A stretch of 64,000 nucleotides of DNA from the NCBI RefSeq assembly GCF_030373445.1, contig NZ_JAUCYU010000014.1, positions 1 to 64,000 of the forward strand. The letters run 5' to 3'. Positions 61,046-64,000 of this stretch are shown here, piece by piece. The notes under the pieces are model-generated. The model saw nothing but the letters and a program-made list of their open reading frames with translations, was not told the DNA's origin and did no database searches. This stretch comes from Roseovarius sp. (GTDB lineage Bacteria > Pseudomonadota > Alphaproteobacteria > Rhodobacterales > Rhodobacteraceae). The translations under genes were made by a program, and so were the position numbers. The first letter of the stretch is position 1; each line of letters begins with the position of its first letter.

Positions 61046-61164
61046 TCCTCGAGAGCGGCATTCCCCCCTGACAGCGAAATCCGGCGTGGCGCGGACGTTT
61101 CGGGTTTTCAACCCGGATCGGCGCGGGTAGCGTCCGCCGCAACGGACACGGCAAGGAGGGAGCC

Positions 61165-61626
61165 ATGGGTAAGTTCGAGGACAAGCTGGCCGAGATGGGG
61201 GTGAGCCTGCCCGACGCGCCTGCGCCGGCGGCCAATTACGTGCCGTACGTGCAGGTGGGTGACACGCTCTATGTCTCGGGCCAGATTCCCAAGGCGGGCG
61301 AGAAACTGATCACCGGCAAGCTGGGGGACGACATGGACACCGCCGCCGGGGCCGAGGCCGCGAAGGTTTGCGCCATCGCGCTCCTGGCGCAGGTCAAGGC
61401 GGCGTGCGGCGGTGACCTGGACCGGCTGAAGCGGGTGGTGAAGCTGACCGGGTTCGTGAACTCGACGCCTGACTATGGCGAGCAGCCGATGGTGGTGAAC
61501 GGCGCGTCGGATTTCATGGCCGAGGCGCTGGGCGAGGCGGGGCGGCATTCGCGCTCGGCGGTTTCGGCGGCGTCCCTGCCTTTCGGCGTGGCGGTCGAGA
61601 TCGAAGGCATCTTCCAGATCGGATGA
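61165..61626 (+). CDS. RidA family protein (reactive imine deaminase-like)
   Basis: A 153-residue RidA/YjgF protein: NYVPYVQVGDTLYVSGQIPK near residue 23 and RHSRSAVSAASLPFGVAVEIEGIF near the C-terminus, with the Arg pair that in active RidA binds the substrate carboxylate (the family's usual Arg site). It likely hydrolyses reactive enamines made by PLP enzymes. Overlaps the GDPD gene by 4 bp. Confidence 0.9.
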   Translation: MGKFEDKLAEMGVSLPDAPAPAANYVPYVQVGDTLYVSGQIPKAGEKLITGKLGDDMDTAAGAEAAKVCAIALLAQVKAACGGDLDRLKRVVKLTGFVNSTPDYGEQPMVVNGASDFMAEALGEAGRHSRSAVSAASLPFGVAVEIEGIFQIG

Positions 61627-62390
61627 GCGGGCTTCCGACAGATTTCCTGCGGCTGCCGATCGCGCACCGGGCGTTGCACGACGTGGGCGACGGCCGGCCG
61701 GAGAATTCGCGCGCCGCGATCGGGGCGGCGATCGAGGCGGGGTATGGAATCGAGATCGACCTGCAGCTCAGCCGGGATGGCCGGGCGATGGTGTTTCACG
61801 ACTATGACCTCGGGCGGCTGACCGGCGACAAGGGGCCGATCCGCCAGCGCGAGGCGGCCGAGCTGTCAAAGATCGGGCTGCTGGGCGGGCACGAGGGGAT
61901 CCCGGGTTTTGCCGAGGTGCTGGCGCTGGTGGGCGGCCGGGTGCCGTTGCTGGTGGAGCTGAAGGACCAGCACGGGCAGATGGGCGAGACGGACGGGGTG
62001 CTGGAACGGGCCGCGGCGGCGGACTTGCACGGATATGACGGGCCGCTGGCGCTGATGTCGTTCAACCCGCACATGGTGGTGCGGATGGCGGAGCTGGCGC
62101 CGGGCTGGCCGCGGGGCATCGTGTCCTGCGGGTACGAGGCCGAGGACTGGCCGCTTCTGAAGGACGAGACGCGGGCGCGGCTGCGGGATATCCCGGATTA
62201 CGAGGCGGCGGGCTGTAGCTTCATCAGCCATCATGCGCCGGACCTTGGCCGCGAGCGGGTGGCCGGGCTGAAGGCGGCGGGGGCGGGCGTGCTGTGCTGG
62301 ACGATCCGGACGCCCGAAGCGGAGGCAGAGGCGCGCAAGGTTGCCGATAACGTGACCTTCGAGGGGTTCCGCGCCGCCATTCCGGCTTGA
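61623..62390 (+). CDS. Glycerophosphodiester phosphodiesterase
   Basis: A 255-residue GDPD TIM-barrel enzyme. IAHRALHDVGDGRPENS (catalytic His15-Arg16), EIDLQLSRDG (Glu44, Asp46) and VFHDYDLGRLTG (His59) form the metal and acid-base site. It releases glycerol 3-phosphate from deacylated phospholipids. Starts with an ATGA overlap after RidA, so the two are co-translated. Confidence 0.9.
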   Translation: MSGLPTDFLRLPIAHRALHDVGDGRPENSRAAIGAAIEAGYGIEIDLQLSRDGRAMVFHDYDLGRLTGDKGPIRQREAAELSKIGLLGGHEGIPGFAEVLALVGGRVPLLVELKDQHGQMGETDGVLERAAAADLHGYDGPLALMSFNPHMVVRMAELAPGWPRGIVSCGYEAEDWPLLKDETRARLRDIPDYEAAGCSFISHHAPDLGRERVAGLKAAGAGVLCWTIRTPEAEAEARKVADNVTFEGFRAAIPA

Positions 62391-62447
62391 ACTCGGGCCC
62401 ATCGGGCACAAGTCTAGGCGGGACACTCACGGCGAAGGCAGCAAGCA

Positions 62448-63635
62448 ATGGACGGGCAGGCGGTCACCATCACGGTGCATGACCGGCTTGACCAGATCGG
62501 TCAGGCGGCTTGGGATGGCTGTGCCTGTCCGGAGGCCGAGGATGGCGGGCGGCCGCGCGACCCGTTCACCACCTACCGGTTCCTGAAGGCGCTGGAGGAC
62601 AGCGGATCGGTCGGGCCCGGCACCGGGTGGCATCCGCAATACATGGCCGCCGAGATCGACGGGCAGGTGATCGCCTGTGCGCCGCTTTATGCCAAGACCC
62701 ACAGCCAGGGCGAGTATATCTTCGATTTCAACTGGGCCCATGCCTATGAGCGTGCCGGTGGACGGTATTACCCCAAGCTCCAGGTCGCCGTGCCGTTCAC
62801 GCCGGTGACGGGACGGCGGCTGCTGACCCGGCCGGGCTACGAGGAGGCGGGGCAGGCGGCGCTGGTGCAGGGAGCGGTGCAGCTGGCGGACCGGAACAGC
62901 ATCTCGTCGCTGCATATCACCTTCTGCACCGCGGAAGAATCGGAGGCGGGGGAGGCGATGGGGCTGATGCCGCGGGCGTCGCAGCAGTTCCTGTGGCGGA
63001 ACCGGGGCTACGCCGATTTCGACGGGTTCCTGGCCTCGATGTCGTCGCGCAAGCGCAAGAACATCCGCAAGGAGCGGCGGGAGGCCAATGATTTCGGCGG
63101 CGAGGTCAGGATGCTGACGGGCGCGGATATCGAGCCGCATCACTGGGATGCCGTCTGGACCTTCTACCAGGATACCGGCGCGCGGAAATGGGGGGTGCCG
63201 TACCTGACGCGGGAGTTCTTCGATATCGCCCACGAGGGGCTGCGCGACGATATCCTGCTGGTCCTGGCCGAGCGGCAGGGCCGGCCCGTGGCCGGCGCGC
63301 TGAACATGATCGGGCGGGAGGCGCTGTTCGGGCGCTACTGGGGCTGTACCGAGCATCACCCCTGCCTGCATTTCGAGCTGTGCTATTACCGGGCGATCGA
63401 TTTCGCCATCGAGCAGGGGCTCGACCGGGTCGAGGCCGGGGCGCAGGGGGAGCACAAGCTGGCCCGCGGATACCTGCCGGCTGAGACGTATTCGCTGCAC
63501 TGGATGCGCGATGCGGGTTTCGCCGAGGCGATTGCGCATTATCTAGAGGCGGAGAGGAACGCGGTGGAGGAGGATATCGAGATCCTCACCAGTTACGGCC
63601 CGTTCCGGAAGGACAATAGAGAGGAACGCCAGTGA
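62448..63635 (+). CDS. GNAT-like DUF482 (FemAB-fold) acyltransferase
   Basis: A 395-residue protein of the DUF482 family, with a GNAT-like fold: DPFTTYRFLKALEDSGSVG near residue 40, YIFDFNWAHAYERAGGRYYPK near residue 90 and LDRVEAGAQGEHKLARGYLP near residue 330. Related proteins are annotated as acyltransferases acting on peptidoglycan precursors or lipids, but no reaction is proven. It overlaps the pterin dehydratase by 4 bp. Confidence 0.85.
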   Translation: MDGQAVTITVHDRLDQIGQAAWDGCACPEAEDGGRPRDPFTTYRFLKALEDSGSVGPGTGWHPQYMAAEIDGQVIACAPLYAKTHSQGEYIFDFNWAHAYERAGGRYYPKLQVAVPFTPVTGRRLLTRPGYEEAGQAALVQGAVQLADRNSISSLHITFCTAEESEAGEAMGLMPRASQQFLWRNRGYADFDGFLASMSSRKRKNIRKERREANDFGGEVRMLTGADIEPHHWDAVWTFYQDTGARKWGVPYLTREFFDIAHEGLRDDILLVLAERQGRPVAGALNMIGREALFGRYWGCTEHHPCLHFELCYYRAIDFAIEQGLDRVEAGAQGEHKLARGYLPAETYSLHWMRDAGFAEAIAHYLEAERNAVEEDIEILTSYGPFRKDNREERQ

Positions 63636-63928
63636 CCGAAAAACTCAGCGATACCGCCCGCAAGACCACGCTGGAGCCGCTGCTCGAGGCCGGCTGGGAG
63701 ATGGATGGCGAACGCGACGCCATCAACAAGACCTACGAGTTCGGCAACTTCGTCGAGGCGTTCGGCTTCATGACGAAATGCGCCATGTGGGCGGAGAAGT
63801 GGAACCACCACCCGGAATGGTCGAACGTGTACAAGACGGTGAAGGTGACGCTGACCACGCATGACGTGGATGGGCTCAGCTCGCTTGACGTGAAGCTGGC
63901 CCGGAAGATGGACGGGTTGGCGGAGTAG
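63632..63928 (+). CDS. phhB: 4a-hydroxytetrahydrobiopterin dehydratase
   Basis: A 98-residue pterin carbinolamine dehydratase. KWNHHPEWSNVYKTVKVTLTTHD (about 57-78) holds the catalytic His pair, with VDGLSSLDVKLARKMD after it. It recycles pterin for Phe/Tyr hydroxylation or molybdopterin. GTG start at 63632 overlaps the previous stop by 4 bp. Confidence 0.93.
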   Translation: MTEKLSDTARKTTLEPLLEAGWEMDGERDAINKTYEFGNFVEAFGFMTKCAMWAEKWNHHPEWSNVYKTVKVTLTTHDVDGLSSLDVKLARKMDGLAE

Positions 63929-63938
63929 CGCGCGGGGC

Positions 63939-64000
63939 TCAGGCGGGTTCGCGCAGGACGCGGGGCACCTTGAATTCGACGTTTTCCTGCGCCGTTTCCA
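63939..64000 (-). CDS. C-terminal end of a minus-strand gene (cut by the window)
   Basis: A TGA (minus) at 63939-63941 closes an open frame that runs to the window edge and ends with ENVEFKVPRVLREPA. The rest of the gene lies beyond the window. Product unknown. Confidence 0.45.
   Translation of the reverse strand, partial: ETAQENVEFKVPRVLREPA

Overview
The window reads as chromosomal DNA of a high-GC alphaproteobacterium of the Rhodobacteraceae (roseobacter group). The evidence is the split F0 operon atpI-atpB-atpE-b'-b, a MipZ division-site ATPase, a roseobacter-type DUF6478 protein, chorismate mutase beside rpsP, two-gene MlaA/MlaC, plant-type IlvD, and dense overlapping gene ends (ATGA, GTGA, TGATG). 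I found no tRNA, rRNA, CRISPR, phage or transposase gene. No gene looks broken; the two at the window edges are cut by the edge.

Layout. 1-3.7 kb: homogentisate dioxygenase (cut by the window start) with a divergent MarR regulator, a DMT exporter and an ornithine cyclodeaminase. 3.7-15.3 kb: MipZ, then one long minus-strand run. Read in transcription order it is ffh, two YeeE/YedE halves, five GNAT acetyltransferases, chorismate mutase, rpsP, bluB, rimM, a DUF1328 peptide, trmD, a Tat-exported multicopper oxidase, rplS and rpmE. This is the classical ffh/rpsP-rimM-trmD-rplS translation cluster with many accessory genes threaded into it. 15.5-20.2 kb: azoreductase with a divergent LysR regulator and DMT exporter, then an ArsR regulator overlapping a family-61 glycosyltransferase. 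20.4-23.1 kb: the F0 sector of ATP synthase with promoter and terminator. 23.2-26.8 kb: a sensory MetOD1-like protein overlapping a GGDEF diguanylate cyclase, and an orphan peptide-binding protein. 27.2-38.5 kb: aroC, transporters, regulators, HU, AMP nucleosidase, folC-accD and a CPBP protease. 38.6-44.8 kb: a TPR protein, ilvD, three uncharacterised genes and a lytic transglycosylase. 45.4-53.6 kb: rmuC-mutL, a persulfide dioxygenase/rhodanese pair, a GFA protein, a repeat-rich secreted protein and amt-glnK. 53.8-64 kb: PBP1A, mlaA-mlaC, a type I secretion ABC/adaptor pair, RidA, a GDPD, a DUF482 acyltransferase and pterin dehydratase.

The most unusual signal is not a gene. Four intergenic gaps (44.9, 50.4, 56.1 and 60.9 kb) hold copies of one ~140-bp element. 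Each copy has 20-21-nt inverted ends and two internal landmarks, TTTGG and CATAAA, exactly 43 nt apart in every copy. The ends differ between copies yet stay palindromic, including one clean compensatory base pair. This looks like a structured RNA/DNA repeat or a non-autonomous mobile element. Other non-coding signals are three clusters of AT-rich hairpins at gene junctions, a second short repeat (GGGATATTT...AAGAAGCC), and four 11-bp direct repeats at 45.2 kb.
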